From contig NZ_FRCN01000006.1 in the NCBI RefSeq assembly GCF_900142925.1, forward strand, positions 124,001 through 188,000: a DNA stretch of 64,000 bases, in the 5' to 3' direction. Below the pieces are notes generated by a model that was not told the DNA's origin, ran no database searches, and saw nothing but the letters and a program-made list of their open reading frames with translations. Within the stretch, counting starts at the first letter, position 1. Every line of letters starts with the position of its first letter. Shown in pieces: positions 8,501 to 15,395 of this stretch. The position numbers were made by a program, and so were the translations under genes. Source of the DNA: Chitinophaga sp. CF418 (GTDB lineage Bacteria; Bacteroidota; Bacteroidia; Chitinophagales; Chitinophagaceae).

Positions 8501-11056
8501 CCAGCCAATATCACAGTTAGTTGTGACCAGGTGCCTGCAGGACAACCGCTGACGGCTACCGACAACTGTACGCCGGGTACTATTACCGTAAATCCGGTGG
8601 ATGTACGTAAAACCCTGCCAGGCAGCAACTGTGATGGTAATTACCAGATCATCCGCACCTGGACAGCGACAGACCTTTGCGGTAACAAGGCTGCTCTGAC
8701 GCAGACCATCACCGTACAGGATAATGTGAAACCGGTATTCTCTGTAACTGTAGCTCCGGTTATTACCGTGAATTGCGACAGCGTACCGGATGTAGCTGCA
8801 GTAACTGCTACAGACAACTGTACAGCTACTGTAAAAGTGAAAGTATCTCAGCGGAAAGAGTTCCTCTCTAACAGCTGTCCAAGTAACTACAGACTGACAC
8901 GTATATGGACCGCCATTGACAATTGTGGTAATACCGCCACCATGCAACAGGTGATCACTGTACAGGATACGGCAAAACCGGTATTCACTTCAGCAGCACC
9001 TGCTGATACTACAGTAGATTGTAATGCAGTACCAGAGCCTCCGGCTACCCTGACGGCAACAGATAATTGCGGTACCGTGAAGGTGACTTATCTACAGACA
9101 CGTGAGAACACCGGCACATGCGCCGGCAACTATCGCCTGATCCGTACATGGACTGCGAAGGATGCTTGTAGCAATACCAGCACTCTCCGCCAGGTGATCA
9201 CCGTAGCGGATACTACCAGACCGAAGATCGATCCGGCGCCGGCAAATGTAACGATCAGTTATGATGAGTCGCTCCCTGTTCCGGCTACCCTGTATGCAGT
9301 TGATAACTGCGATGTGAACTTCCCTAAGAAGGTAACCATGGTACAGGATCCGTTTACAGCTAATAAATGTGCAGGATATACTGTTGTAAGAAGATGGAAT
9401 ATTTCCGACGCCTGCGGCAATGCGGCAATAGAACGTGTGCAGACCATTACCGTAAGTCCGGCTCCTAAACCGGAACTGGATCCGAACCTGCCTGCGAACT
9501 GTTCGAACAATACAAAATTTGCAATACTCTTAAAAAATAAAGTAAGCAAGCCGAAGTTCACCCTGGTAAGCGTGGTGCCAGCCACCGCAGCGGTTACGCC
9601 ACTGACGCAGAGCAGTAACGTATTCGACCTGAATGGTGCTATACAGGCCAGCTTTACAGTGACTAACGGTGTAACAGGCTGTGTATCAGATACGGTTACC
9701 TACGATCTGAAGTACATCGAAAAGCCGGTGGTTGAACTGGGACAGGATGTCTCCATTTGTGCCGGTGAATCTGCAACACTCGATGCAGGCATCAATAATG
9801 CTGGTTATAACATCCGCTGGTCAACAGGCGCTAACACGCAGACTATCACGGTGAATACCAGCGGCACTTACAGTGTGACTGTATTCAACGGTGTGTGTGC
9901 GACCACTGATGAAGTGAAAGTAACGGTAAATAATCCGCCGGTAGTAAATCTGGCAGATACTACTATCTGCGAAGGTTCAAGCGTGAAATTGAACGCCTAC
10001 ATCCCGGCCGCTTCCTACATCTGGAGCACAGGTGAAACAACATCTTCGATAGATGTATATATGGCCGGTACATATGGTGTGGACGTAACATTGAATGGCT
10101 GTACCACACATGACGATGTGACTGTGACGGTGGCTACTGCTCCGAATGTTGTGCTGAGCGACGATACGCAGATCTGTCCTGATGAAACAGCCATACTGAC
10201 GGTAGATCCTGATGGTGGTAATGTACGCTGGAACAGCGGGGAAACTACTAATGAGATCGTGGTATCAAGACCGGGCGACTATTGGGTAACCGTAAGCCGC
10301 GGTGGTTGTGTGGTGGAAGATACAGTTAGAGTGACGCTGAAATCTCACCTCGATATCGACATCGGTCCACAGCGGGATATCTGTATCGGAGGCAGCGTAG
10401 TACTGAATGCAGCCAATGCCGACGCAGTATCTTATCTCTGGAATGATGGTGATACCAATCCTGTGAAAGAAGTGAACAAACCAGGTAAATATATTGTCTC
10501 TGTGATGGATAGGTTCTGTTCTCAGATCACAATGGATAGCGTAAATGTAACAGTAGCAGGCATCCCTGAATTCGACCTGGGCCGCGATACCACGCTGTGT
10601 CTAGAAAAAGCGCTGGTACTGAAAGTGAATGCCGGTACGGGCAACAGCATCCGCTGGCAGGATGGCGCTACTACCAGCACTTATACTGTGACCAGCACTG
10701 GTTACTACACTGTGGTGGTATATAATGATTGCGGTTCTGTATCTGACCATATAGCAGTAACTTATAAGCCTTGTGAAGCTAATCCACAGTTCCCGACAGC
10801 CTTTACGCCTAACGGCGACGGCAAGAACGATGTGTTCAAACCAACAGCGGAAGGTCCGATGTACGACTATGAACTGCGCGTCTTCAACCGCTGGGGTCAA
10901 CAGGTTTGCTTCATCAAAGATTACAGGCTAGGATGGGATGGCCGATATATAGGCAACCTGGTAGAAAGTGGTTCTTATATCTGGGTCATCAATTACAAAA
11001 AGAAGGTGGGAGGTCCGGTTACACAGGTGACAGGACAGATAACAGTAATCAGATAA
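2537..11056 (+). CDS. Giant multidomain surface adhesin-like protein with type IX secretion C-terminal domain
   Basis: A 2839-residue secreted protein. Residues 1-23 form a signal peptide ending LHAQ. Residues about 150-350 resemble a jelly-roll binding domain (ending NDIAIDDIEFSYC). Ig-like regions follow. From about 1020 to 1715 there are eight consecutive repeats of about 80 residues, each opening with a variant of ANAGPDQxxC and carrying a conserved WxxxNGxC strand; an earlier divergent copy lies near 740. From about 1810 to 2306 come six HYR-like repeats (APANVTVNCD...TATDxCG...TWTAxDxCGN). From about 2390 to 2745 come five more Ig/PKD-like repeats (DxxICxGxxVxLNA). Residues about 2750-2839 are the gliding-motility-type B sorting domain (FTPNGDGKNDVF...RVFNRWGQ...WDG). 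It should be exported by the T9SS and displayed on the cell surface, probably for adhesion or carbohydrate binding. No catalytic domain was seen. Confidence 0.9.
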   Translation: MMKKLLILLCLSLCCAFGTLHAQTVYVNIPDTVCMSRTNATANQIKFTSVNAMVEGAGLAIPQKADWTITSPNNTDADYEILYTENPVGTKANKLTNTKTLTLQFLVPGDYTFNIKLYYKGADSVLKTVTRTVKMHAVDCTISTCGVGGATMAGFSENFGSMPDGVNRRNYPVDGVVLYNYQPTGDLNNDSYAITNSPSFAKSDWVSTTSDHTGGYRGAMLVANSAVASRQFYEKTITGLCPGSVYNFSAWLMNVNSPDALNNTCRSGYQYAGVTFTVVDAANPARILNNFRTYSVSMMQGTAGPTWQRYGGTFIVPSDVDSVVVYVTNNKPGGCGNDIAIDDIEFSYCSPSIVATIDGDNETLQEVLCEGAPITLSASFQPVGYFIDPVYQWQMSDDEGRTWINVPYGSGNAPQLVIGPGELKGTRKVASDYLFQVLIYERGSDSTTCSSPSSQIRLTILPMPTLNLTQSEVCSGTYVELEASGGFDYYTWKDLPGYTDTKRTIQVDKDTTITVFGYVEYADGHTCMDENSTEIKMVRSPRVDVAVSDANICVGESVNLKINDVLNGYTINWFRGPDASGATTPMPEYDNMVEASQIQINSLADTVFSVTVKDVANVCEVTSNPVIIDVSATPSTALKPNQNVYCASANPTGNFTVEVGKIVGATGTWRVEDVYGPNVTDDVIDNYVKILLPSAERTRVTLKRPGTSVVLSWTVRSPANANCATTILDTLHLLVDPTYSNAGKDTTQCGTDNIFIMNASQPLADTAASGPAAEKGIWKLVSGNATIAYDTAYNTAVTALDNEGDIVLTWSITNAGGCVANIDTVILHKIGKPVIKLVNPVISCSSKGTFTLDTLSTKGTPTLYSITPGTSPMPGFVNVIDQPLNWPLNVSYPASTAPGVYTFNLSYKTAKAGCDSTIPFTVNVSSAPTAATGITASATNICGAGNTVTLTVNGGSLGLQSDKVTPNGVWAWYAGGCGTGTRLATGATVTLPLSATTTYYVRAESLGGCDTTACVSKLVTFTPMPATVSAGPDQSNCNSTTFTMAASDPAPGVGAWSLPAGTTATITAGQVNSRTAVINVPQGISVAAVWTVTNSTCVAKDTALLTNFAPPTIADAGRDSIQCGNAQFIMKANAATIGTGTWTLPAGTTASITAGQQNNPNATINVPAGVTVTATWTIRNGLCVSTDNAVLTNAIPPTTANAGPDQAKCGVSNFTMTATPVTVGTGKWILPAGTPATILASQINNPNAVISVPVGVSVVVTWQTTNGTCISSDNVTLTNSVMPVTANAGPDMSQCNNTVFTLSANAPGAGGGTGKWSVVSPASFVLPGASVNNPNAVLSIPAGTVVVLRWTITNGGCSSSDDVTLSNSLAPNPAVAGPDEVHCNTPAFALTANSAAGGTGTWRVLSPSTFIFPPADINNQAANISVPAGTVLKLEWTIANGGCTTSDTLVLTNYALPDVAGAGPDQSQCAGLDFKMAGNKPTVAGATGTWTVVSGSATIAAGQANMDTAHVTLPTGTTAVLRWTMTNGLCSNFDEVTLTSIPKPTTANAGVDQQHCDNALFTMAANTPVTGTATWSLPAGTSASIAAGNFSNPAAVVTVPPGTSATIAWVISNSTCNSVDSITLINSVMPNNATAGADQVHCDDPNFTMNANSASPATAVGTWTIVGGATAVISDIHSPTANVTLQPGTTTTLRWTIANGACTSTPDDVVLTNQPAIQGNTITADQVLCASDVPAMLTGGVVSGGTGTFTYQWQMSTTNAITGFANVTTGAGGTSDSYTPASISQNTWFRRVVMSGACTGNISNAVMLNLMSTPPVVVSVPAPITVDCVQGTDYTTKFGTPVFSHAPYNNEPVTVTSADVTTTVDACTFRIERTWTATDRCGLSAQAQQVITVTDKTAPVFDAKAPANVTVNCDAIPAAVNLTATDACSGPLTVTPIEVTVSQPGACPSNYQLIRKWVAVDACGNASDTLKQVVTVRDITPPVFDNPAPANITVSCDQVPAGQPLTATDNCTPGTITVNPVDVRKTLPGSNCDGNYQIIRTWTATDLCGNKAALTQTITVQDNVKPVFSVTVAPVITVNCDSVPDVAAVTATDNCTATVKVKVSQRKEFLSNSCPSNYRLTRIWTAIDNCGNTATMQQVITVQDTAKPVFTSAAPADTTVDCNAVPEPPATLTATDNCGTVKVTYLQTRENTGTCAGNYRLIRTWTAKDACSNTSTLRQVITVADTTRPKIDPAPANVTISYDESLPVPATLYAVDNCDVNFPKKVTMVQDPFTANKCAGYTVVRRWNISDACGNAAIERVQTITVSPAPKPELDPNLPANCSNNTKFAILLKNKVSKPKFTLVSVVPATAAVTPLTQSSNVFDLNGAIQASFTVTNGVTGCVSDTVTYDLKYIEKPVVELGQDVSICAGESATLDAGINNAGYNIRWSTGANTQTITVNTSGTYSVTVFNGVCATTDEVKVTVNNPPVVNLADTTICEGSSVKLNAYIPAASYIWSTGETTSSIDVYMAGTYGVDVTLNGCTTHDDVTVTVATAPNVVLSDDTQICPDETAILTVDPDGGNVRWNSGETTNEIVVSRPGDYWVTVSRGGCVVEDTVRVTLKSHLDIDIGPQRDICIGGSVVLNAANADAVSYLWNDGDTNPVKEVNKPGKYIVSVMDRFCSQITMDSVNVTVAGIPEFDLGRDTTLCLEKALVLKVNAGTGNSIRWQDGATTSTYTVTSTGYYTVVVYNDCGSVSDHIAVTYKPCEANPQFPTAFTPNGDGKNDVFKPTAEGPMYDYELRVFNRWGQQVCFIKDYRLGWDGRYIGNLVESGSYIWVINYKKKVGGPVTQVTGQITVIR

Positions 11057-11078
11057 GAAGTGTAAAGTCCAATAGGTA

Positions 11079-11115
11079 AAAAGGCGTCCCGGGTTGATCA
11101 CGGGGCGCCTTTTCA
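11079..11115 (+). terminator. Hairpin after the giant adhesin gene
   Basis: AAGGCGTCCC pairs with GGGGCGCCTT around a short loop and is followed by TTTT. It starts about 23 bases after the adhesin stop codon. Confidence 0.7.
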
Positions 11116-11120
11116 TTTGC

Positions 11121-11159
11121 GGGCCAGGTGTGCTGAGCAACACCTGGTCCTTTTTTTTG
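11121..11159 (+). terminator. Second hairpin with T8 tract
   Basis: Arms GGCCAGGTGT and ACACCTGGTCC flank the loop GCTGAGCA and are followed by eight T residues, a textbook intrinsic terminator for the plus strand. Together with the previous hairpin it forms a tandem terminator between convergent genes. Confidence 0.85.
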
Positions 11160-11160
11160 T

Positions 11161-12822
11161 TTATTGATTGATCCTGAATTTCTCTGCTGATCCGATGGTT
11201 GTTTTTGTACAGGTCATACGTGCTACGCCATCTTCTGCTGACAGGTAAGCGCCATTGTTACCCCTGAAAGAAACGGTGCCATCTGCATTGGAGATCCAAT
11301 CAAACTGTTCCCATGGTCCCAGGGCGGGACGGTTACAGATAACTGGCAGCTGACCATTCTCAGAGCATACATAGTTGCTTTGGTTTATCAGCGCCACTTT
11401 ACCGCCGCCGGCATCTACTATGGTGAACTGTTCCCATGACTGAGTAACAGCACGGTTACAGATCATCGGCTGGGTATTGCCCTCGCTGCATACGTACATA
11501 TTGTTGAAGCCTTTGATGGTAACAGTCTGTCCGATAGGAATCACTGTGCCGCCGGGAATAGTAGGAGTGGGGCGCACTGCTGTCAGCGCTATCTGGCCTT
11601 TCAGCATACGGCCGCCATCACGGGTGAGGCGCAGGTAATAATCAGCAGAACAGGCCACACCATCTTCGTCCAGTGTCCGGAAGTTGGAACCTGCCGGTAT
11701 CTGACTGCTGTTCTCCGCGGTTTTGGCGATCTGGTTACCTTCGTTGTATTCATCGAACATAGAGATATAAATACCCTGTACGCCTAGTTTTACCATGTTA
11801 TAGAACTGACGCCACATGAAATCGCCGTGTGCACGTTGTCTTTCCTGGAGATCACCCGGCAATATGCAGGGCTGATAATCGATGCCGTTGGCAGCACAAT
11901 AAGCCAGGTCAGGCGTGTTAACGTTGTTATAGAAATTATCGGCGTCTCCTGCATTACCGATACGGCCTACCATCCAGGGAGAGAGCATGTTGAATGCTTT
12001 GTAGGTATTCAGGAAGCCAGGTCTTGAATCGCTGGTCTCATTGCGCCAGTGGGTAGGTACGCCACCTATCACATAGCAGCCCTGATTCTTAAACCAATTG
12101 ATCACGTCCAGGCAAACAGCTGCTGACCAGGGATGATTCTCATCGTTGAAACCAAAACCCCAGATGCAGACAACAGGTTTGCCATTCTGACGGGCATAAG
12201 CAGGAGAGGAGGTGTAGGCAGACATTTTGTTTGTCCAGTCTGTCTTTAGTTCCGATTGCATGTTTGTCCAGCCGCTTACATCGTACATGATGTAGAACTT
12301 ACGGCCGTATTGTTCAGCCGCCGTTTTCACCTTAGCGGTAATGGCGTCCCTGATAGGACCTTCCTGGCCATTCGGATTAAAACGCTGTAAAGCTGCAACA
12401 TCTATCTCGTTCTGCTGCATCCAGAGGAAGTGTGTATTGACCGTCTGATCGGAGAAGGAGGAGAAGAGTTTTGCTGGTTGCCCGTTATTCAGCGCAGGCC
12501 AGGCAGTGGTATAGGTATTGGCATAATCCCTTACATCGGGCCATGACTTGATGCCATTGTTGGTGGCTGAGGGGGACTGTGCCCAGTTCTGTGTCCAGTG
12601 CCACCAGGCATTAATAGGAGAGCCGTCTCCCGTGCAGGCAAACCATCCCTGGTAACCTACGGCGATCTTACCTACTACATCCCCAACCGGAGATGCGTTG
12701 ACGTTGGCCTGCATGTTTTGCTGACCATACAGTTTTTCTGCCTCATTGTTGAGGTCTTTCTTGCTACAGCTGATGGCAAAGAGGAGGGTGACTGCTGCCA
12801 GCAGACGATTTCTGAGTTTCAT
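11161..12822 (-). CDS. GH71/99-like glycoside hydrolase lipoprotein with C-terminal beta-trefoil
   Basis: A 553-residue predicted lipoprotein; the signal sequence ends with the lipobox FAISC (Cys about residue 20). The catalytic part (about 55-405) has the family start VGYQGWFACTGDGSP, then WWHW, MYDVSGW, VVCIWGFGF and ISMFDEYNEGNQ, as seen in glycoside hydrolase family 71/99-like proteins of Bacteroidota. Family 99 members act on mannose-linked glycans by an endo mechanism; the substrate here is not known. Residues about 430-553 form fascin-like trefoil repeats (MYVCSEGN...ICNRAV...WEQF, repeated three times), likely for carbohydrate binding. It is anchored to a membrane and stands alone on the minus strand. 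Confidence 0.85.
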   Translation of the reverse strand: MKLRNRLLAAVTLLFAISCSKKDLNNEAEKLYGQQNMQANVNASPVGDVVGKIAVGYQGWFACTGDGSPINAWWHWTQNWAQSPSATNNGIKSWPDVRDYANTYTTAWPALNNGQPAKLFSSFSDQTVNTHFLWMQQNEIDVAALQRFNPNGQEGPIRDAITAKVKTAAEQYGRKFYIMYDVSGWTNMQSELKTDWTNKMSAYTSSPAYARQNGKPVVCIWGFGFNDENHPWSAAVCLDVINWFKNQGCYVIGGVPTHWRNETSDSRPGFLNTYKAFNMLSPWMVGRIGNAGDADNFYNNVNTPDLAYCAANGIDYQPCILPGDLQERQRAHGDFMWRQFYNMVKLGVQGIYISMFDEYNEGNQIAKTAENSSQIPAGSNFRTLDEDGVACSADYYLRLTRDGGRMLKGQIALTAVRPTPTIPGGTVIPIGQTVTIKGFNNMYVCSEGNTQPMICNRAVTQSWEQFTIVDAGGGKVALINQSNYVCSENGQLPVICNRPALGPWEQFDWISNADGTVSFRGNNGAYLSAEDGVARMTCTKTTIGSAEKFRINQ

Positions 12823-13019
12823 AGTATTTGTTTTGATTAGAAATTACCGGTTGTAATGGATCGTTGAGTATAAAGATTTTAAATGGGTGAACTAAAGTAT
12901 ATGGTTTCTAAAAAGAGAGGTAGAACAATAAGATGCGACCATTAAACGGAAAGCCGCCGGGGATTATTGTGAACCCTTCAGGGATAAATTATTCGCATAT
13001 CACTTCAGCAAGAACCGGG

Positions 13020-13050
13020 TTGAAACACCATTGCAGCCGGTCTATTTTTG
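13020..13050 (+). promoter_or_regulatory. Promoter of Bacteroidota type for the flavin reductase gene
   Basis: TTG at 13020-13022, a 20-base spacer, then TATTTTTG at 13043-13050 match TTG-N19/21-TAnnTTTG. Transcription would start about 15 bases before the ATG at 13072, which argues against the in-frame TTG start at 13048. Confidence 0.5.
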
Positions 13051-13071
13051 GGATGTCTAAACAAAATAATT

Positions 13072-13761
13072 ATGCATCTCCGCAGTGAACCATCTATCCT
13101 TTATTTTGGCACACCCGTAGTGCTGATCAGCACCGTGAATGAAAACGGGACATATAACCTGGCGCCTATGTCATCTGTATTCTGGTTAGGATGGCGGTGT
13201 ATGCTGGGGCTTTCAGCACTCTCTAAAACAACTGAAAACATTCTCCGTACCGGACAATGTGTATTGAACCTGCCTTCCGTACATCAGGCAGAAGCGGTGA
13301 ACCTGTTGGCCCGTACCACGGGAAGCGACCCGGTACCGGCAGGTAAACAGCAGAAAGGTTATCGCCATGAGCAGGATAAATTCGGGATAGCCGGCTTAAC
13401 ACCGGTAGCAGCTGAAACAGTTGCTCCGCCCCGCGTACTGGAATGCCCGGTGCATCAGGAGGCAGTACTGGTAGCAACACACGGCTTAGCAGCAGATAGT
13501 GCGGCACAACGGGGAAAGATCCTCACATTGGAAATGAGGATCACCCGGGTGCATCTGGATGAATCGATCTTAATGCAGGGACAGCAGCATAAGGTAGACC
13601 CAGACAAATGGCGCCCGCTGATCATGAGTTTCCAGGAATTCTATGGATTGGGCAGTAAGGTACACCCTTCCACGCTGGCACAGATCCCTGAGCATTTATA
13701 CCGGACGGCCGACATTGAACAGGCCAGCAAAGACATTCTTTACCGGGAGGATAGCAAATAG
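13072..13761 (+). CDS. Flavin reductase-like FMN-binding protein
   Basis: A 229-residue cytosolic protein of the flavin reductase/DIM6-NTAB split-barrel family. The N-terminal half has TPVVLISTVNENGTYNLAPMSSVFWLGW, cut short here, followed by TTENILRTGQCVLNLP, the stretch that lines the FMN pocket. Such proteins bind FMN and either reduce flavin with NAD(P)H or act as flavin-dependent oxidoreductases on unknown substrates. An upstream in-frame TTG at 13048 would add eight residues, but it overlaps the predicted -7 box, so the ATG at 13072 is preferred. The gene appears to be transcribed alone. Confidence 0.85.
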   Translation: MHLRSEPSILYFGTPVVLISTVNENGTYNLAPMSSVFWLGWRCMLGLSALSKTTENILRTGQCVLNLPSVHQAEAVNLLARTTGSDPVPAGKQQKGYRHEQDKFGIAGLTPVAAETVAPPRVLECPVHQEAVLVATHGLAADSAAQRGKILTLEMRITRVHLDESILMQGQQHKVDPDKWRPLIMSFQEFYGLGSKVHPSTLAQIPEHLYRTADIEQASKDILYREDSK

Positions 13762-13851
13762 ACCTTCCAGTCTTCATATTCATTTAACCTGCCATTAACA
13801 TTAGCGCAACATGTGGTTTTGATATTGTGGGATCAAATCTATCAAACCTAT

Positions 13852-15318
13852 ATGAAGCTTAATTCTTTGATGACCCGAATCAGTCCGCTGATGGCAGCGG
13901 TATTGATGGCCGGCTGCGACAACAATGATTCCACTCCGCCGCCAACTCCCGGTATTGAGATCAAGGCACAATCTGTAACACCTTCACTGGTAAAAACAAT
14001 GACAGGTTTTGAAAACCTGAAGGTCTATCCTTTGATCAGCAGTGACGATACCCTGCCAGGTTCTCCTGCTTTCAGATACGGAGCACAGCCCGATGGCGCT
14101 GGTATGATGAAAAATCCTGCTGGCGAAGGATACATCATGATCACCAATCATGAGATCCTGTTTTCTGTATCCCGTGTGTACCTGGATAATAACCTGAAGC
14201 CAACTAAAGGTGAGTATATCGTAGATGCAGAGGGTGGCCGTATGCGTCTCTGTTCGGCAACCCTGACCAACCAGGAAGAACATGGTTTTTCTAAGTTCCT
14301 GACCGCAGGTGAGACGGACGGCGAATCTATGATCCATGCTATCGATCCGCTGGGTGCTGTAGACCTGAAGAAAACCAACCGTACTGTACCTGCCCTCGGA
14401 AAATGCAGCGCGGAAAACGCTGTACCATTATCTAAAAATGCTTTCCCGGGTAAAACTGCCATCTTCATTGGTGAAGATGAAAGCAGCCGTCAGGGCTTAG
14501 GTCAGGTGAACCTGTATGTATCCAACACGGTGGGCGATCTGCAGAATGGTAAACTGTACATGCTGCGCCGTATTGACCAGAATATCGTTGAAACCGATAT
14601 GGAAGTGGGCAAAGCATACGATGTTGAGTTTGTGGAATACGAGAATGTGCCAAACAGCACAGGAGCTGAACTGGCTACACAGACAGTTGCCAAAAAAGCG
14701 ATCCAGTTTGCCCGCGTGGAAGACCTGGATTATGGTAAAGGCTCTGTAGAGAACAACCGTAAACTGTACTTTACATCTACTGGTGTAAGTGAGGCAGATA
14801 AAGTGACACCGAAAGTAGGACTCACCATGTGGGGCCGTGTATACCAACTGGTGCTGGACGCCAGTAATCCGCTGAAGGGTAAATTGACTCCATTGGTGGA
14901 TGGTAATGTAGATCCGGGTAACAGCCTGGTAAATCCAGACAATATATGTGTTACCCAGAATTTCCTGTATATCCAGGAAGATGGCGACTCTTACTATGTA
15001 AATAACAAGCACGACGGCCGTATCTGGCAATACAACCTGGCTACCAAAGCGCTGAAGCCAATGCTGGAGATGAACCACCGCCGTACTGAAGCCGAGTTTA
15101 ACAACAAATACAATCCGGGTAATGAAACCCGTCTGGGATCATGGGAATATGGTGCGATGTACGATATTTCTGACCTGGTTGGTAAGCCTAATACATTCGT
15201 AGTGAACATTCATCCACATACCTGGGTGGACAATAAATTTGCCAATGCTGATGGCAGCGGCCTCACTACCAATAAGGAAGGTGGTCAGACCATCATCGTT
15301 ACAGGTGTAGAAAAATAA
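13852..15318 (+). CDS. PhoX/DUF839-like phosphatase-family lipoprotein
   Basis: A 488-residue protein with a lipoprotein signal (MAAVLMAGC, Cys near residue 20) and a spacer rich in Pro and Thr. The body resembles the DUF839/PhoX fold: MITNHE near the start, GETDGES, FIGEDES, RVEDLDYGKGS, PDNICVTQNFLYIQEDGD and NIHPHTW are the acidic and His-rich blade segments that hold Ca2+ and Fe3+ in PhoX alkaline phosphatases. If active it would release phosphate from organic phosphoesters outside the cytoplasm. Residues 1-13 of a longer frame are ignored because they destroy the signal peptide. A hairpin and then the cytochrome c peroxidase gene follow on the same strand. Fold likely, phosphatase activity not proven. 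Confidence 0.7.
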   Translation: MKLNSLMTRISPLMAAVLMAGCDNNDSTPPPTPGIEIKAQSVTPSLVKTMTGFENLKVYPLISSDDTLPGSPAFRYGAQPDGAGMMKNPAGEGYIMITNHEILFSVSRVYLDNNLKPTKGEYIVDAEGGRMRLCSATLTNQEEHGFSKFLTAGETDGESMIHAIDPLGAVDLKKTNRTVPALGKCSAENAVPLSKNAFPGKTAIFIGEDESSRQGLGQVNLYVSNTVGDLQNGKLYMLRRIDQNIVETDMEVGKAYDVEFVEYENVPNSTGAELATQTVAKKAIQFARVEDLDYGKGSVENNRKLYFTSTGVSEADKVTPKVGLTMWGRVYQLVLDASNPLKGKLTPLVDGNVDPGNSLVNPDNICVTQNFLYIQEDGDSYYVNNKHDGRIWQYNLATKALKPMLEMNHRRTEAEFNNKYNPGNETRLGSWEYGAMYDISDLVGKPNTFVVNIHPHTWVDNKFANADGSGLTTNKEGGQTIIVTGVEK

Positions 15319-15347
15319 ATCATCAGGCAACCATTGATATTGTTGGC

Positions 15348-15376
15348 AAAGTTTCCCTCTCTGCAGGGAAACTTTT
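15348..15376 (+). terminator. Hairpin between PhoX-like and cytochrome c peroxidase genes
   Basis: AAAGTTTCCCT and AGGGAAACTTT form a perfect 11-bp stem with a six-base loop, followed by a short T run. It lies 30 bases after the stop codon and 20 bases before the next ATG, so it may end or attenuate read-through. Confidence 0.65.
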
Positions 15377-15395
15377 GCTATTGTAGCAACAGAAT

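Noticed and set aside
7646..8947. 433-codon minus-strand frame inside the giant adhesin
   Set aside because: Long only because of the repetitive composition of the coding strand; its Cys/Tyr/Ser-rich translation resembles no protein, and the plus frame is continuous and well structured.
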